Of a stretch of 64,000 bases of DNA, positions 36,340 to 45,654 are shown in pieces; the stretch's first letter is position 1, and every line of letters starts with the position of its first letter. The notes below the pieces were generated by a model, which was given only the letters and a program-made list of their open reading frames with translations, did no database searches and had not been told where the DNA came from. The stretch is from the NCBI RefSeq assembly GCF_003931795.1, contig NZ_CP034234.1, positions 992,001-1,056,000 on the forward strand, written 5' to 3'. The position numbers were made by a program, and so were the translations under genes. Source of the stretch: Erysipelothrix piscisicarius. GTDB lineage: Bacteria; Bacillota_I; Bacilli_A; Erysipelotrichales; Erysipelotrichaceae.

Positions 36340-36875
36340 TGACTGATTTTGCAATCATAGAAGGCATTTTATTTGCCTTTGGCGAAGAAGGCGTTGATAA
36401 AGAACAATTAATGCTCGCGCTTGGGATCGAAAATGAAGCATTTGATAACAAAATAAATGATTATAAACAAAGTTTATTGGACTTAAATCGAGGTTTGGAA
36501 TTGGTTGAATTCGGATCTGTTTATAAGTTGATAACAAAAAAAGAGCTACACGAAACAATTTCGGATATGCTTGAATTTAATAAAAATCGGCAATTATCTC
36601 AAGCCGCTTTGGAGACTCTCGCAATAATTGCCTATAAACAACCAATTACACGGTTAGAAATTGAAGAAATACGCGGTGTAAATAGTGATATGATGTGTCG
36701 AAGATTAGAGGCATTGGATTTAATTCAAGAATGTGGTCGTGCGGATTCTGTAGGGCGTCCAATTCTGTATGAAGTGACGAATTCGTTTATGGATGTCTTT
36801 AAGCTGACAAGTTTAAAAGAATTACCAGAAATTAAGATAGAAATGTTGGAAGAAAATAATGAACTCTTTAAATAA
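36339..36875 (+). CDS. scpB: segregation and condensation protein B
   Basis: Two winged-helix partner of ScpA in the SMC complex. Family segments: IIEGILFAFGEEGVDKEQL at the start and LSQAALETLAIIAYKQPITRLEIEEIRGVNSD in the middle, then LIQECGRADSVGRPILYEVT. 178 residues, normal. Translationally coupled to scpA; overlaps rluB by 17 bp. Confidence 0.95.
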   Translation: MTDFAIIEGILFAFGEEGVDKEQLMLALGIENEAFDNKINDYKQSLLDLNRGLELVEFGSVYKLITKKELHETISDMLEFNKNRQLSQAALETLAIIAYKQPITRLEIEEIRGVNSDMMCRRLEALDLIQECGRADSVGRPILYEVTNSFMDVFKLTSLKELPEIKIEMLEENNELFK

Positions 36876-37599
36876 TATTAGATTACAAAAATTTATTGCG
36901 ATGAGCGGCTATTGTTCGCGTCGTAAGGCCGAAGTTTTAATAAACGAGGGTAAAGTAAAGGTTAATGGGATTAAAGTGACCGAACAAGGGATGAAGGTGT
37001 CAACGGAAGACCGCGTCATGGTTAACGGCATCATTATTACCGTAGAAGAAAAAAAAGTGTATTACATTCTTAATAAACCTCGTGGCGTTGTTTCAAGTGC
37101 AAACGATGACAAAGAACGGGAAAGCGTTGTTGATTTAGTGCCTAATGATATTCGGGTATTTCCTGTAGGCCGTTTAGATCGTGAAACAACAGGTGCGCTC
37201 ATCTTAACCAATGATGGCGATTTTGCATACTACATGACGCATCCAAAATTCGATTTATCGAAAATATATCGTGTGAGTGTGCAGGGGAGACTTTCTTATG
37301 AAGTAACCAATTCTCTTAAGGAAGGCGTCTCAATTGAAGGGGTCGATTATAAAGGTGTTGAAATTAGTCGTGTTAAATATGATGTGACGAAAGATAAGAC
37401 ACAATTCTCGATTACACTCCATGAAGGTAAGAATAGACAAATCCGTAAAATATTTGCCCACTTTGGTCTGCCGGTATTAAAGCTTCACCGTTATCAAATT
37501 GGATATCTCAATATTAACGATCTCAAAATTGGACAATATCGTGAATTAAAACCATTTGAGGTAAAAAAATTACTTCTAACCGCTAAAGGTGAAATCTAA
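36859..37599 (+). CDS. rluB: 23S rRNA pseudouridine synthase (RluB-like)
   Basis: RsuA/RluB family enzyme converting a uridine of 23S rRNA helix 89 to pseudouridine (by analogy with B. subtilis RluB, which also follows scpB). N-terminal S4 RNA-binding domain (LQKFIAMSGYCSRRKAEVLI), the catalytic aspartate in VGRLDRETTGALILTNDG, and EGKNRQIRKIFAHFG. 246 residues. It overlaps scpB and shares TAATG with rsmE. Confidence 0.93.
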   Translation: MNSLNNIRLQKFIAMSGYCSRRKAEVLINEGKVKVNGIKVTEQGMKVSTEDRVMVNGIIITVEEKKVYYILNKPRGVVSSANDDKERESVVDLVPNDIRVFPVGRLDRETTGALILTNDGDFAYYMTHPKFDLSKIYRVSVQGRLSYEVTNSLKEGVSIEGVDYKGVEISRVKYDVTKDKTQFSITLHEGKNRQIRKIFAHFGLPVLKLHRYQIGYLNINDLKIGQYRELKPFEVKKLLLTAKGEI

Positions 37600-38300
37600 T
37601 GCAACAATTCTTCATTGAATCAATTGAAGACTTGCAACTCAGTGCAGATCAATTACATCAATGCCGAAAAGTACTTCGAATGCAGGAGGGTGATTCGATT
37701 CGACTTGTAGATCACATGGGAAACGGTGTCATCGCAACATTTTTGGACGATGCCCTCACACAACTCAAAGTTCAAGAATCAATTGTTTGGGCAAAAAAGA
37801 AATATAAATTAAGAATTGTTGCTTCATTAATACGATCTGAGCGATTGGAGTGGATGATTCAAAAAGCGTGTGAATGTGGTGTTGATGAGATTGTGCTTTA
37901 CCAAAGCCAACATGGTGTTGTTCGTGATTTTGGTAAACGATCTGAACGTAAAATGGAACGCTTAAATCTTATTGCGAAAGAGGCATCTGAACAATCTTAT
38001 CGACAATATGAGGTGCCAGTCTTAGGGATTGCGACACTTAATGAATTACCACAGTATCAATCGGATTTAAATCTTTATGCGGATATCGGAAATCAACCGC
38101 ATCTTATTCACGTTGTAGACGAAGCGACACCATCCATTACGGTCCTTGTTGGACCAGAAGGTGGCTTTAGTAACGATGAACGTGTTAAGTTTGAGGCCAT
38201 GGGGTATCGTCAGGTCAGCCTTGGTGATAATGTGCTTAGAGCTGAAACTGCAAGTATCTATATTTGTAATATCGTTTCGGCGTGTGAGGTGATTAAGTGA
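37599..38300 (+). CDS. rsmE: 16S rRNA m3U1498 methyltransferase
   Basis: SPOUT-fold methyltransferase of the small subunit rRNA. N-terminal PUA-like region with QCRKVLRMQEGDSIRLVD, then the SAM-binding knot with VLVGPEGGFSNDE and LGDNVLRAETASIY. 233 residues, slightly short of typical 240-250. ATG overlaps the rluB stop. Downstream, a mini-ORF and an unknown gene replace the mtaB/prmA neighbours often seen. Confidence 0.93.
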   Translation: MQQFFIESIEDLQLSADQLHQCRKVLRMQEGDSIRLVDHMGNGVIATFLDDALTQLKVQESIVWAKKKYKLRIVASLIRSERLEWMIQKACECGVDEIVLYQSQHGVVRDFGKRSERKMERLNLIAKEASEQSYRQYEVPVLGIATLNELPQYQSDLNLYADIGNQPHLIHVVDEATPSITVLVGPEGGFSNDERVKFEAMGYRQVSLGDNVLRAETASIYICNIVSACEVIK

Positions 38301-38362
38301 ATATATTGAATAAATATCATGACCAAAAACGACCGAAAAAAGAATTGAAACTGTTGATGTAA
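38297..38362 (+). CDS. possible 21-codon ORF between rsmE and the unknown gene
   Basis: A GTG overlapping the rsmE stop (GTGA) opens a very basic, lysine-rich 21-residue ORF (NILNKYHDQKRPKKELK...). It ends at TAA directly abutting, and in frame with, the ATG at 38363. It may couple translation from rsmE to the next gene, which has no visible SD, or it may be the remains of a longer N-terminus interrupted by a stop. Confidence 0.3.
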   Translation: MNILNKYHDQKRPKKELKLLM

Positions 38363-39043
38363 ATGAATAAATATTATAATTTGGGAATGAGCCTTAAATC
38401 AGATTCTGATCTCTTTAAACTGGATATATTTAAACATAGTTTAGAAACTAAAAAAGCTTTTGAAAATGAATTTGAGCGTATTCGTAATGAACATTTTGAT
38501 ATGTGGGATAATCTGCTTTTTAATGAACGAAATTTCATTGTTCAATGCGACATCGCACCGATGAAGTCAAAATTAAAAGTATTCCAGATTGAAAATGAAA
38601 ATAGAGTATACATTCCGTTTTTCGATCCTTTGTTAAATACACTTTATGATCGTGAAACCGCAATATTGGAATTACCTCAATACTTTAAACTCTATAGTGA
38701 TTTTCAAGATCGATTAATTTCAAGTGATATCTATGGATTGAATCCGTATATCTCTAACATGAGTTCCGCACGTTTTATCGCGCGAAATGAGAAAGAAATC
38801 GTGTTATTTCGCAAAGATATCAATGTCTTTTATCGATTTAATTTAAAGGGGTGTGAATCATTTCCACTATGGATTGAAAAGCAACTCGACGCGAAACAAA
38901 TTAAACAGGTCGCTGATTTGATTTTAACTTTGGATGAAACTAAATTATTAGATTATTGTATTGAAAATGAACTTATCAAACCGCGCTGCATTAAGAAAAT
39001 TAATAAACAACGCGTTAAAGCAGAAAAAAAGAGTAGGAGATAA
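38363..39043 (+). CDS. hypothetical protein, no recognised family
   Basis: 226-residue, apparently soluble protein with no signal peptide or transmembrane segment. It is rich in aromatic, acidic and lysine residues, with a very basic C-terminus (KKINKQRVKAEKKSRR). Segments such as YIPFFDPLLNTLYDRETAILELPQ and SSARFIARNEKEIVLFRKD suggest an alpha/beta fold, but I recognise no motif. It sits between rsmE and the murE-like gene, 2 bp before the latter, so it is co-transcribed. Codon use looks like its neighbours. ATG immediately follows a TAA, without an SD. Confidence 0.75.
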   Translation: MNKYYNLGMSLKSDSDLFKLDIFKHSLETKKAFENEFERIRNEHFDMWDNLLFNERNFIVQCDIAPMKSKLKVFQIENENRVYIPFFDPLLNTLYDRETAILELPQYFKLYSDFQDRLISSDIYGLNPYISNMSSARFIARNEKEIVLFRKDINVFYRFNLKGCESFPLWIEKQLDAKQIKQVADLILTLDETKLLDYCIENELIKPRCIKKINKQRVKAEKKSRR

Positions 39044-39045
39044 GT

Positions 39046-40512
39046 ATGAAATTGAATAAACTTGTGAACACAGAATTTGATGGTGATATTGATCATTTAG
39101 TACTCGATTCTCGTGATCGTGTTAAGAATGGTATGTTCTTTTGTCTAAAGGGGTTGACTGTAGATGGTCATCAATTTGCCCAACAAGCGGTCGAAAATGG
39201 TGCTGTTGCCGTTGTGCACTCCGATGACATTGAACCGATTGAAGGTGTTATTTATATACGTGTCGAGGATGTCATGACTGAATTACATCGGATAACGGAT
39301 CGATTCTATGACAGTCCATCAAAAAATATGTATGTGTATGGTATTACCGGTACGAATGGAAAAAGCACGACAATGCTCACGGTGCGCAATATTTTAAAAC
39401 GATTTGGCGTGAATGCAGGGTATATCGGCACAATTTCTGTGGAATATAATGATCATAAATTTGCACCATCATTAACTACACCGGATATTGTTGAATTGCA
39501 GTCTTACCTTCATGATATGCGTTCGGAAGGTGTTGAAGAAGTATGTCTTGAGGTGTCAAGTCAAGGGTTAGCATTAAGAAGAGTCGAGTCTATAGATTTT
39601 GATAATGCTTCATTTACCAATCTTACCCATGATCATCTTGATTATCATAAAACGATGGAAAATTATTTTGAAGCTAAGAAAATGCTTTTTGATAATTTAA
39701 AACCATCAGGATTTATGGTCATCAATATTGATAATGAGTATGGAGAGACCCTACTAAAACAAGATTATTCTCATGTTGTGACCTATGGAATTGAAAATAA
39801 AAATGCAAATTATCGTGCTCAAAATATTGTTTTACATGATGACTTTACGGAATTTACACTTGTTCATGAAGGGAAATCCTACGATGTTGTTACCAATTTC
39901 GTTGCGATATTTAATGTATACAATATGCTTAATGTCATCGCCATCCTTCATCAACGTGGATACGAAATCGAAAAGATTATTCCAGAACTTAAAGATATTG
40001 AACATGTTGATGGTCGTCAAACAATGATTTCAAAGGGACAACCGTATCGAGTTATTGTCGACTTTGGACATGCGCCGGATAGTATGAAAAATGTTTATGA
40101 ATTTGTTCGTGAAACACAACCTCAATCCGCTCGAATCATCACGGTTTTTGGGGCAGCGGGAGGCCGAGATACGGCTAAAAGACCGATTATGGGTCGCGTT
40201 GCTTCAACTTATTGCGACCATGTTATTATTACAGAACACGATAACCGTGATGAATGTGTCGTGGATATTACTGAAGATATCATTACTGGCATTGATGGCG
40301 ATAATTATGAATTTGTACCCAATCGAATTGATGCAATTGAAAAGGCATTAAAAATGGCTCAACCAGGCGATACTGTTGTGTTAATTGGAAAAGGTGAAGA
40401 GAAATTTATTTACCGTGAGCATGGAACGAAAGAAAAGTGGATGGGTGATGAGGTTTGCGCATCACGTATCATTGAAAAACTATATGGAGGAAAAGAAAAT
40501 GAAATTAAGTAA
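39046..40512 (+). CDS. murE: UDP-N-acetylmuramoyl-tripeptide synthetase (MurE-like)
   Basis: Mur ligase adding the third residue of the peptidoglycan stem peptide. N-terminal MurE domain with [20 protein letters not shown] loop [12 protein letters not shown], the [31 protein letters not shown] run around the carbamylated-lysine region, and DFGHAPDSM. 488 residues. The amino-acid specificity motif, DNPR in meso-diaminopimelate enzymes, here reads HDNRDE (in [11 protein letters not shown]). This argues against meso-DAP and leaves lysine or another residue as substrate. ATG after GTAGGAGATAAGT. Overlaps deoC by 14 bp. Confidence 0.9.
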   Translation: MKLNKLVNTEFDGDIDHLVLDSRDRVKNGMFFCLKGLTVDGHQFAQQAVENGAVAVVHSDDIEPIEGVIYIRVEDVMTELHRITDRFYDSPSKNMYVYGITGTNGKSTTMLTVRNILKRFGVNAGYIGTISVEYNDHKFAPSLTTPDIVELQSYLHDMRSEGVEEVCLEVSSQGLALRRVESIDFDNASFTNLTHDHLDYHKTMENYFEAKKMLFDNLKPSGFMVINIDNEYGETLLKQDYSHVVTYGIENKNANYRAQNIVLHDDFTEFTLVHEGKSYDVVTNFVAIFNVYNMLNVIAILHQRGYEIEKIIPELKDIEHVDGRQTMISKGQPYRVIVDFGHAPDSMKNVYEFVRETQPQSARIITVFGAAGGRDTAKRPIMGRVASTYCDHVIITEHDNRDECVVDITEDIITGIDGDNYEFVPNRIDAIEKALKMAQPGDTVVLIGKGEEKFIYREHGTKEKWMGDEVCASRIIEKLYGGKENEIK

Positions 40513-41161
40513 ATACATTGATCATACATTACTAAAACAAAATGCTACCGAGGCTCAAATTCGTGTTTTATGCGATGAGGCAAAAACGTATGATTTTATG
40601 AGTGTGTGCATTAATCCAGGATTTGTTTCCCTTTGTAATGAACTATTAGAGGGTACTGACGTTAAAGTATGTACCGTTATCGGTTTTCCATTAGGCGCAA
40701 ATACAACTGAAGTTAAAGTTTATGAAACACAAAACGCTTTAAATAACGGCGCGGATGAAATTGATATGGTTATTAATGTAAGTGCATTAAAAGATAAAAA
40801 ATATGACTTAATTGAAAATGAAATTCGATCCATTAAATCCGTTTGTGGAGATAACATTCTTAAAGTTATTATTGAAACATGTCTTTTAGAAGATGATGAG
40901 ATTGTGAAGGCTTGCGAACTTGCTGTTGCTGCGGGGGCGGATTTCGTAAAAACTTCAACAGGATTTAGTACAGGCGGAGCAACAGCTAAAGATGTGAAGT
41001 TAATGAAAGATACAGTCAAAGACCAAGCTTCCGTAAAAGCTTCTGGTGGCGTTCGAAGCCAAGAAGACATGGATGCAATGATTCAAGCGGGTGCAACCCG
41101 TATTGGTACTTCTTCGGGTGTTGCATTAGTTAAAAACGAAGTGAGTCAATCTGATTATTAA
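40499..41161 (+). CDS. deoC: deoxyribose-phosphate aldolase
   Basis: Cleaves deoxyribose 5-phosphate to glyceraldehyde 3-phosphate and acetaldehyde, the end of deoxynucleoside salvage. Motifs: [42 protein letters not shown], the Schiff-base lysine in [14 protein letters not shown], and [12 protein letters not shown]. 220 residues. ATG 40499 after TGGAGGAAAAGAAA, inside the 3' end of murE. It fits functionally with pdp, cdd and the nucleoside importer in this window. Confidence 0.97.
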   Translation: MKLSKYIDHTLLKQNATEAQIRVLCDEAKTYDFMSVCINPGFVSLCNELLEGTDVKVCTVIGFPLGANTTEVKVYETQNALNNGADEIDMVINVSALKDKKYDLIENEIRSIKSVCGDNILKVIIETCLLEDDEIVKACELAVAAGADFVKTSTGFSTGGATAKDVKLMKDTVKDQASVKASGGVRSQEDMDAMIQAGATRIGTSSGVALVKNEVSQSDY

Positions 41162-41225
41162 AAAAAGGTATTTTAAGCCTTCAGATACACAAGATGTATT
41201 TGAAGGCGAAAATACTTTTTTTTAT
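41161..41225. terminator. bidirectional terminator between deoC and the fetB-like gene
   Basis: Long two-part hairpin: AAAGGTATTTT with AAAATACTTTTT outside and GCCTTCAGATACA with TGTATTTGAAGGC inside, A-run on the left and T-run on the right, between converging genes. Confidence 0.85.
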
Positions 41226-42004
41226 TCATACCAATTAATTTGTTCGTTTTCATTGATTAAGGTTCGGTAACCAATTGAAAGAGATGTGAATGTTGTGAGT
41301 GCAACACCTGTGGTAATTGCTATCATAATTGCGGTTTGATACATGATGGCGGTGAGGGGCTCTGTACCCGAGATTATTTGTCCAGTCATCATGCCAGGTA
41401 ATGAAATAATACCCATATTGAGCATATTGTTCAGCGTTGGTAAAAGTGCCATTTCGAGAGATTGATTCACAAACGGAATCATAATTCTTCTGGGTGTGAC
41501 ACCTAAATTTAAGAGTGTTTCGACTTTATTGCGCTCAAGATCCAATGTATCAGTAAGCGTCTTAATGCCTAAGCTTAAGCCATTCATGGCATTTCCAATA
41601 ATCATACCACCAACGGGAATAGCATATTGAGGGTTAAAGACACTGGTTTTAACGATAACACCTACAAAAAATGCGACCACAAACAGTCCGGAGGCCATTA
41701 AACAAATAAAGATAACCCGCTTAAATTGTGGATTCAAACGTGGATTTTTCTTTAAAATTCTAAAAGTAGAAAAAAGGACCATCGACATTAAATATAAAAT
41801 AACAAAAATAGGATGTGGATTGCCGAAAATATACGTTAGAATCAGTCCAGACAAATACAATTGCACCGACATTTTGATGCTAGCGGTAAATAAGAGTCGG
41901 GTCTGACTTATTTGTGCTCGTTTCATAATAAACAATACGACGAGTAATAGAAGATAGATTAAACTAAATTGAAGAATACTCAACTGTATAATGCCGCTAT
42001 TCAT
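41222..42004 (-). CDS. fetB: FetB/UPF0014 family ABC transporter permease
   Basis: 260-residue polytopic membrane protein of the FetB (YbbM) family, implicated in iron export and oxidative-stress resistance in E. coli. Family segments: IPVGGMIIGNAMNGLSLGIKTL, LLNLGVTPRRIMIPFVNQSLEMALLPTLNNM, and ISLPGMMTGQIISGTEPL. About seven hydrophobic helices. Start codon overlaps the ATPase gene by 8 bp. Direction and metal are inferred from family. Confidence 0.88.
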   Translation of the reverse strand: MNSGIIQLSILQFSLIYLLLLVVLFIMKRAQISQTRLLFTASIKMSVQLYLSGLILTYIFGNPHPIFVILYLMSMVLFSTFRILKKNPRLNPQFKRVIFICLMASGLFVVAFFVGVIVKTSVFNPQYAIPVGGMIIGNAMNGLSLGIKTLTDTLDLERNKVETLLNLGVTPRRIMIPFVNQSLEMALLPTLNNMLNMGIISLPGMMTGQIISGTEPLTAIMYQTAIMIAITTGVALTTFTSLSIGYRTLINENEQINWYE

Positions 42005-42632
42005 GGCTTATGCCCTCCTTTAAATTTGAAATATGGACAATATCATCGGCATATTTTTCGGTCAACTGAGAATTATGACTCACAATAATTAAGGTTAATT
42101 GATTTTCATTGCAGTAAGATTTGATGTTATTTAATAGAATATCAGCTGTTGTATCATCAAGGGCAGAGGTGGGCTCATCAAACATAATCGCATGACGTGC
42201 CAAAGAAAGACAAATCGCAATATAGATTCGTTGACGTTCTCCACCGGACATTGAAGTTACTCGATCATCGAGATGTGCTGATGAGCATGCATAACTCAGA
42301 AATGTTTCCATCTGAGTATCCGATAATAATGCATTGTCTCTTAAACGATAAAACGCATGAAAATTCTCACGCACACTTAGTTCGAATAAAAAAACAGATT
42401 GGTCACATAAAATGTAGTCCCTGCGTCGTTGTATGCGATTATAGTCTTCTATCGCACCATCTTTCAATAAGATGGTACCATCAAGTGGATCAACCATGCC
42501 ATTGATTAGTTTAAGAAGTGTCGATTTTCCTGAACCGGAAGGGCCAGTGATAAATGTTGTCTTGCCTTCAATAATCTGAATTGAAGGGTAATGCAATATA
42601 TTCATAAAATTAAGATTTGTTAGTTCAATCAT
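41997..42632 (-). CDS. fetA: FetA-like ABC transporter ATP-binding protein
   Basis: 211-residue ATPase, partner of the UPF0014 permease. Walker A GPSGSGKSTLLKL, Q-loop CDQSVFLFE, signature MSGGERQR, Walker [15 protein letters not shown] and switch His in IIVSHNSQ. Start at ATG 42632 after TGGAGGCATTTT on the minus strand; upstream in-frame codons lack an SD. Two-gene operon read from a promoter in the 164-bp divergent region shared with the DEAD-box helicase. Confidence 0.88.
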   Translation of the reverse strand: MIELTNLNFMNILHYPSIQIIEGKTTFITGPSGSGKSTLLKLINGMVDPLDGTILLKDGAIEDYNRIQRRRDYILCDQSVFLFELSVRENFHAFYRLRDNALLSDTQMETFLSYACSSAHLDDRVTSMSGGERQRIYIAICLSLARHAIMFDEPTSALDDTTADILLNNIKSYCNENQLTLIIVSHNSQLTEKYADDIVHISNLKEGISHE

Positions 42633-42746
42633 AAAATGCCTCCATAGAATTATCATAGCTTAAACATCAGGAATTGAAAGCAAAACTACACAATAATTTA
42701 TTTTTGTTTACTTTGGGCTCATAAAACTATAAGATTAAACGGTTGA

Positions 42747-42763
42747 TGTTCTGTCAAAGAACA
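42747..42763 (+). promoter_or_regulatory. inverted repeat upstream of the DEAD-box helicase
   Basis: TGTTCT-GTCAA-AGAACA, a perfect 6-bp-arm inverted repeat 8 bp before a TATAAA (42771-42776). It is a candidate operator or leader hairpin. The rest of 42633-42796 is AT-rich without other clear signals. Confidence 0.3.
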
Positions 42764-42796
42764 CAAAATGTATAAAAGAATTTAAAGAGCAATTAT

Positions 42797-44227
42797 ATGG
42801 AATTTAAAGACTTAGGAATAAATGAAAAAATACTACAAGCATTAACGGAGCAGGGATATCAAAAGCCAACTCCAATTCAAGAACAAGCAATCCCTGCATT
42901 GCTTAAACATCAAGACCTCATTGGACTTGCGCAAACCGGAACCGGTAAAACGGCTGCTTTTGCGGTTCCTACCTTACAAAATTTAAAACAAAAGGCATTT
43001 GACCGTAATGGGAAGCGTAAAATAAGAACGCTCGTGTTAACACCAACACGCGAACTTGCCATCCAAATTCAGGAAAATTTTGAAATGTATGGCAAATATA
43101 TGGATTTACGATCAACTGTGATCTTTGGTGGCGTTGCTCAACGTTATCAAGTAAAAGCACTTCGTAATGGAGTCGACATTCTGATTGCAACACCGGGTCG
43201 TTTAGAAGATTTAATGAGTCAAGGTTATATAGACTTATCTCATATTGAGATTTTTATTCTTGATGAAGCGGATCGTATGTTGGATATGGGATTTATTAAT
43301 GACGTGAAACGCATCATTAAAAAACTTCCTAAAAAGAAACAAACACTTCTTTTCTCAGCTACAATGCCATCAGAAATTTCAAGTATTGCGGAGATGCTTT
43401 TAAATCATCCCACAACGGTTGCGGTTACACCCGTATCCTCAACTGTTGAAACGGTAGATCAAAGTGTTTATTATGTCGATCAGCGCAATAAGACACAACT
43501 TCTGATTGATGTTTTGGAGAATAAGTCTTTTGATTCTGTTCTTGTGTTTACGCGTACAAAACGTGGTGCAGACCGTGTGGCACGTGATTTATGCCGTAGC
43601 AACATCAATGCAGTCGCAATTCACGGAGATAAATCACAAGGGGCACGTCAACGTGCTTTGAGTGGTTTTAAAGATAAAACCATTAATGTTATGGTGGCCA
43701 CAGATATTGCGGCGCGTGGTATTGATATCAATGAATTGAAATATGTCGTAAACTATGAACTTCCAGAAGTTCCTGAAACTTATGTACATCGAATTGGACG
43801 TACGGGTCGTGCGGGGTTTAGTGGATCTGCGATTTCGTTTTGTAATTTTGAAGAAATCCCATTACTAAAAGATATTGAACGTGTGATTCAAATGCGTGTT
43901 CCTGTAGTCAAGTCACATAACTACCCATTGCTTGATAAAACAATTAAAGATGGGAAGATTAGTAAAAAGAAAAAAGCGAAGTTAGAACGAATAAAAGCTG
44001 AAGAATCCAAAACTAAGAAAAAACCAACTAAGCAAAAAGACTCTAAATCAAAAGGAAAACCTAAAAAAAAAGAAAAAGAACTCAATGGACCCTACGATTG
44101 GAGTAATCATGCTTCAAAAAAGGCAAAGAAACAATCACAAAAAGCAAAGAAGTCGAACAGTTCTCGTTTGCACGATAAAAACCAAGAGCAGAAGTCAACA
44201 CAGCGTCGTAAAAAGTCAGTTCGATAA
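42797..44227 (+). CDS. cshA: DEAD-box RNA helicase (CshA-like)
   Basis: ATP-dependent RNA unwinding in ribosome biogenesis or RNA decay. Ordered motifs: Q motif (GYQKPTPIQEQAIPAL), I (AQTGTGKTAAF), Ia (PTRELAIQ), II (LDEADRMLD), III (FSATMP), IV (VLVFTRTKRGAD), V (MVATDIAARGID) and VI (YVHRIGRTGRAG). A lysine-rich, low-complexity tail (about residues 390-476) probably binds RNA. 476 residues. The SD before ATG is weak (AAAGAGC). Confidence 0.93.
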   Translation: MEFKDLGINEKILQALTEQGYQKPTPIQEQAIPALLKHQDLIGLAQTGTGKTAAFAVPTLQNLKQKAFDRNGKRKIRTLVLTPTRELAIQIQENFEMYGKYMDLRSTVIFGGVAQRYQVKALRNGVDILIATPGRLEDLMSQGYIDLSHIEIFILDEADRMLDMGFINDVKRIIKKLPKKKQTLLFSATMPSEISSIAEMLLNHPTTVAVTPVSSTVETVDQSVYYVDQRNKTQLLIDVLENKSFDSVLVFTRTKRGADRVARDLCRSNINAVAIHGDKSQGARQRALSGFKDKTINVMVATDIAARGIDINELKYVVNYELPEVPETYVHRIGRTGRAGFSGSAISFCNFEEIPLLKDIERVIQMRVPVVKSHNYPLLDKTIKDGKISKKKKAKLERIKAEESKTKKKPTKQKDSKSKGKPKKKEKELNGPYDWSNHASKKAKKQSQKAKKSNSSRLHDKNQEQKSTQRRKKSVR

Positions 44228-44342
44228 CCACATCATTTGGAGATCATTTTGAGAAAAACACACCAAAACGTGAGTGTGAGGGTGCTTAATGACGCGCTTT
44301 TTACGGTTTTAGCAATATATCGAAAAAATCCTAATTATATAC

Positions 44343-44370
44343 TTGATTTTGATATATGAAGTGTTATAAT
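44343..44370 (+). promoter_or_regulatory. promoter for rpsU
   Basis: TTGATT (44343-44348), 16 bp, extended -10 TGT-TATAAT (44365-44370), 31 bp before the S21 ATG. Confidence 0.7.
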
Positions 44371-44401
44371 TAATTTGCTTGCATCAGAAGGGAGGTTAGT
44401 C

Positions 44402-44587
44402 ATGTCGAGAATTGTAGTAAAAGAGAACGAAGGTTTGGATGACGCATTACGCAGATTCAAACGTCAAGTATCTCGTAATGGTACCCTTGCTGAGGCTCGC
44501 AAAAGAGAGTTTTATGTAAAACCTGGCGTACGACGCAAATTGAAGTCGGAAGCTGCTCAAAAAGCACGCCGTAAAAAACGTAGATAA
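44402..44587 (+). CDS. rpsU: 30S ribosomal protein S21
   Basis: 61-residue very basic protein. It starts [46 protein letters not shown] and ends in KARRKKRR, as in Bacillota S21 (split here only by the writing limit in the motif list). ATG 44402 follows GAAGGGAGGTTAGTC; upstream in-frame codons are non-homologous. Own promoter and terminator, then phoH. Confidence 0.95.
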   Translation: MSRIVVKENEGLDDALRRFKRQVSRNGTLAEARKREFYVKPGVRRKLKSEAAQKARRKKRR

Positions 44588-44595
44588 CAAAAACC

Positions 44596-44620
44596 AGAAG
44601 CGCTAAGCGCTTCTTTTTTA
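44596..44620 (+). terminator. terminator after rpsU
   Basis: AGAAGCGC (44596-44603), loop TAA, GCGCTTCT (44107 offset within line; bases 44607-44614), then T6. Confidence 0.85.
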
Positions 44621-44670
44621 TTGCATGTTTTTTATTTTGCGATATGATTAATACATAAGGAGGACTACTC

Positions 44671-45654
44671 TTGGTAACTCAAACAGTCAATTTAAACGAA
44701 CTTGATATCTCACTCCAGCAACTTGTTGGTATTGAGAATAAAAATATTAATCTTATTGAAAAAAAATATGAAGTAAATATTCAAGCACGGGACGCTCATC
44801 TTTCAATTGAGGGTGCTGAGTCCAACGTTGAGGACACGGTTTCATTTATTCGACTTGCATCTTCTGTCATTAACCACTATGAACGACTCGATGTTCAAGA
44901 ATTTGAGTATTTGTTTGATGTTGTCGCTCATCATCAAACTGACCGTTTTATCGAAATGTTGGACGAAGTCTTAACTCGATCCTATACAGGTAAACCCATT
45001 CGTCCAAAGACGTTAGGTCAGAAAGTATTTATTGATGCGTTCAAGCATCATGATTTAACGTTTGCGGTTGGACCTGCGGGGACCGGTAAAACGTTTTTAG
45101 CGGTGTGTTATGCAGTTGAGCTTTTAAAAAAAGGGGAAATACAAAAGATTATCCTTACGCGTCCTGCTGTTGAAGCAGGCGAGAATTTAGGGTTTCTTCC
45201 AGGAGACCTTAAAGAAAAAGTTGATCCCTATTTAAGACCTTTGTATGATGCATTGGATGACATGCTTTCTCCAGAACGTGTTCAACGCTATATGGATAAA
45301 GGTGTCATTGAAATTGCACCGTTAGCGTATATGCGCGGTCGTACCTTGGATGATGCAATGATTATTCTTGATGAGGCGCAAAATACGACAAAATCTCAAA
45401 TGATGATGTTTTTGTCACGACTTGGTCGTAATTCAAAAATGATTGTGACCGGAGATATCGATCAAATCGATTTACCGCGTCATCAAGCTTCTGGGCTTCG
45501 TGTTGCGCAAGATTATTTATCCGATATTTCTGAAATTCAATTTGTGAATTTGTCGCACAGTGATGTGGTTCGTCACCCATTGGTGATTAAAATTCTTAAG
45601 AAGTTTGCGGAAGGAGATCGACGTGAGCAAGAAAATTCTAATAATCGAAGATGA
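44671..45654 (+). CDS. phoH: PhoH-like ATPase (YbeZ family)
   Basis: PhoH/YbeZ P-loop ATPase that works with YbeY in rRNA and ribosome quality control in many bacteria. Walker A VGPAGTGKTFLAV, the RPAVEAGENLGFLPGDLKEKV run, Walker B AMIILDEAQNTT, and VTGDIDQIDLP. 327 residues. It begins at TTG 44671, chosen because AGGAGG lies 8 bp before it and no ATG fits. Its 3' end overlaps phoP by 32 bp. ybeY is 6.4 kb downstream rather than adjacent. Confidence 0.92.
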   Translation: MVTQTVNLNELDISLQQLVGIENKNINLIEKKYEVNIQARDAHLSIEGAESNVEDTVSFIRLASSVINHYERLDVQEFEYLFDVVAHHQTDRFIEMLDEVLTRSYTGKPIRPKTLGQKVFIDAFKHHDLTFAVGPAGTGKTFLAVCYAVELLKKGEIQKIILTRPAVEAGENLGFLPGDLKEKVDPYLRPLYDALDDMLSPERVQRYMDKGVIEIAPLAYMRGRTLDDAMIILDEAQNTTKSQMMMFLSRLGRNSKMIVTGDIDQIDLPRHQASGLRVAQDYLSDISEIQFVNLSHSDVVRHPLVIKILKKFAEGDRREQENSNNRR

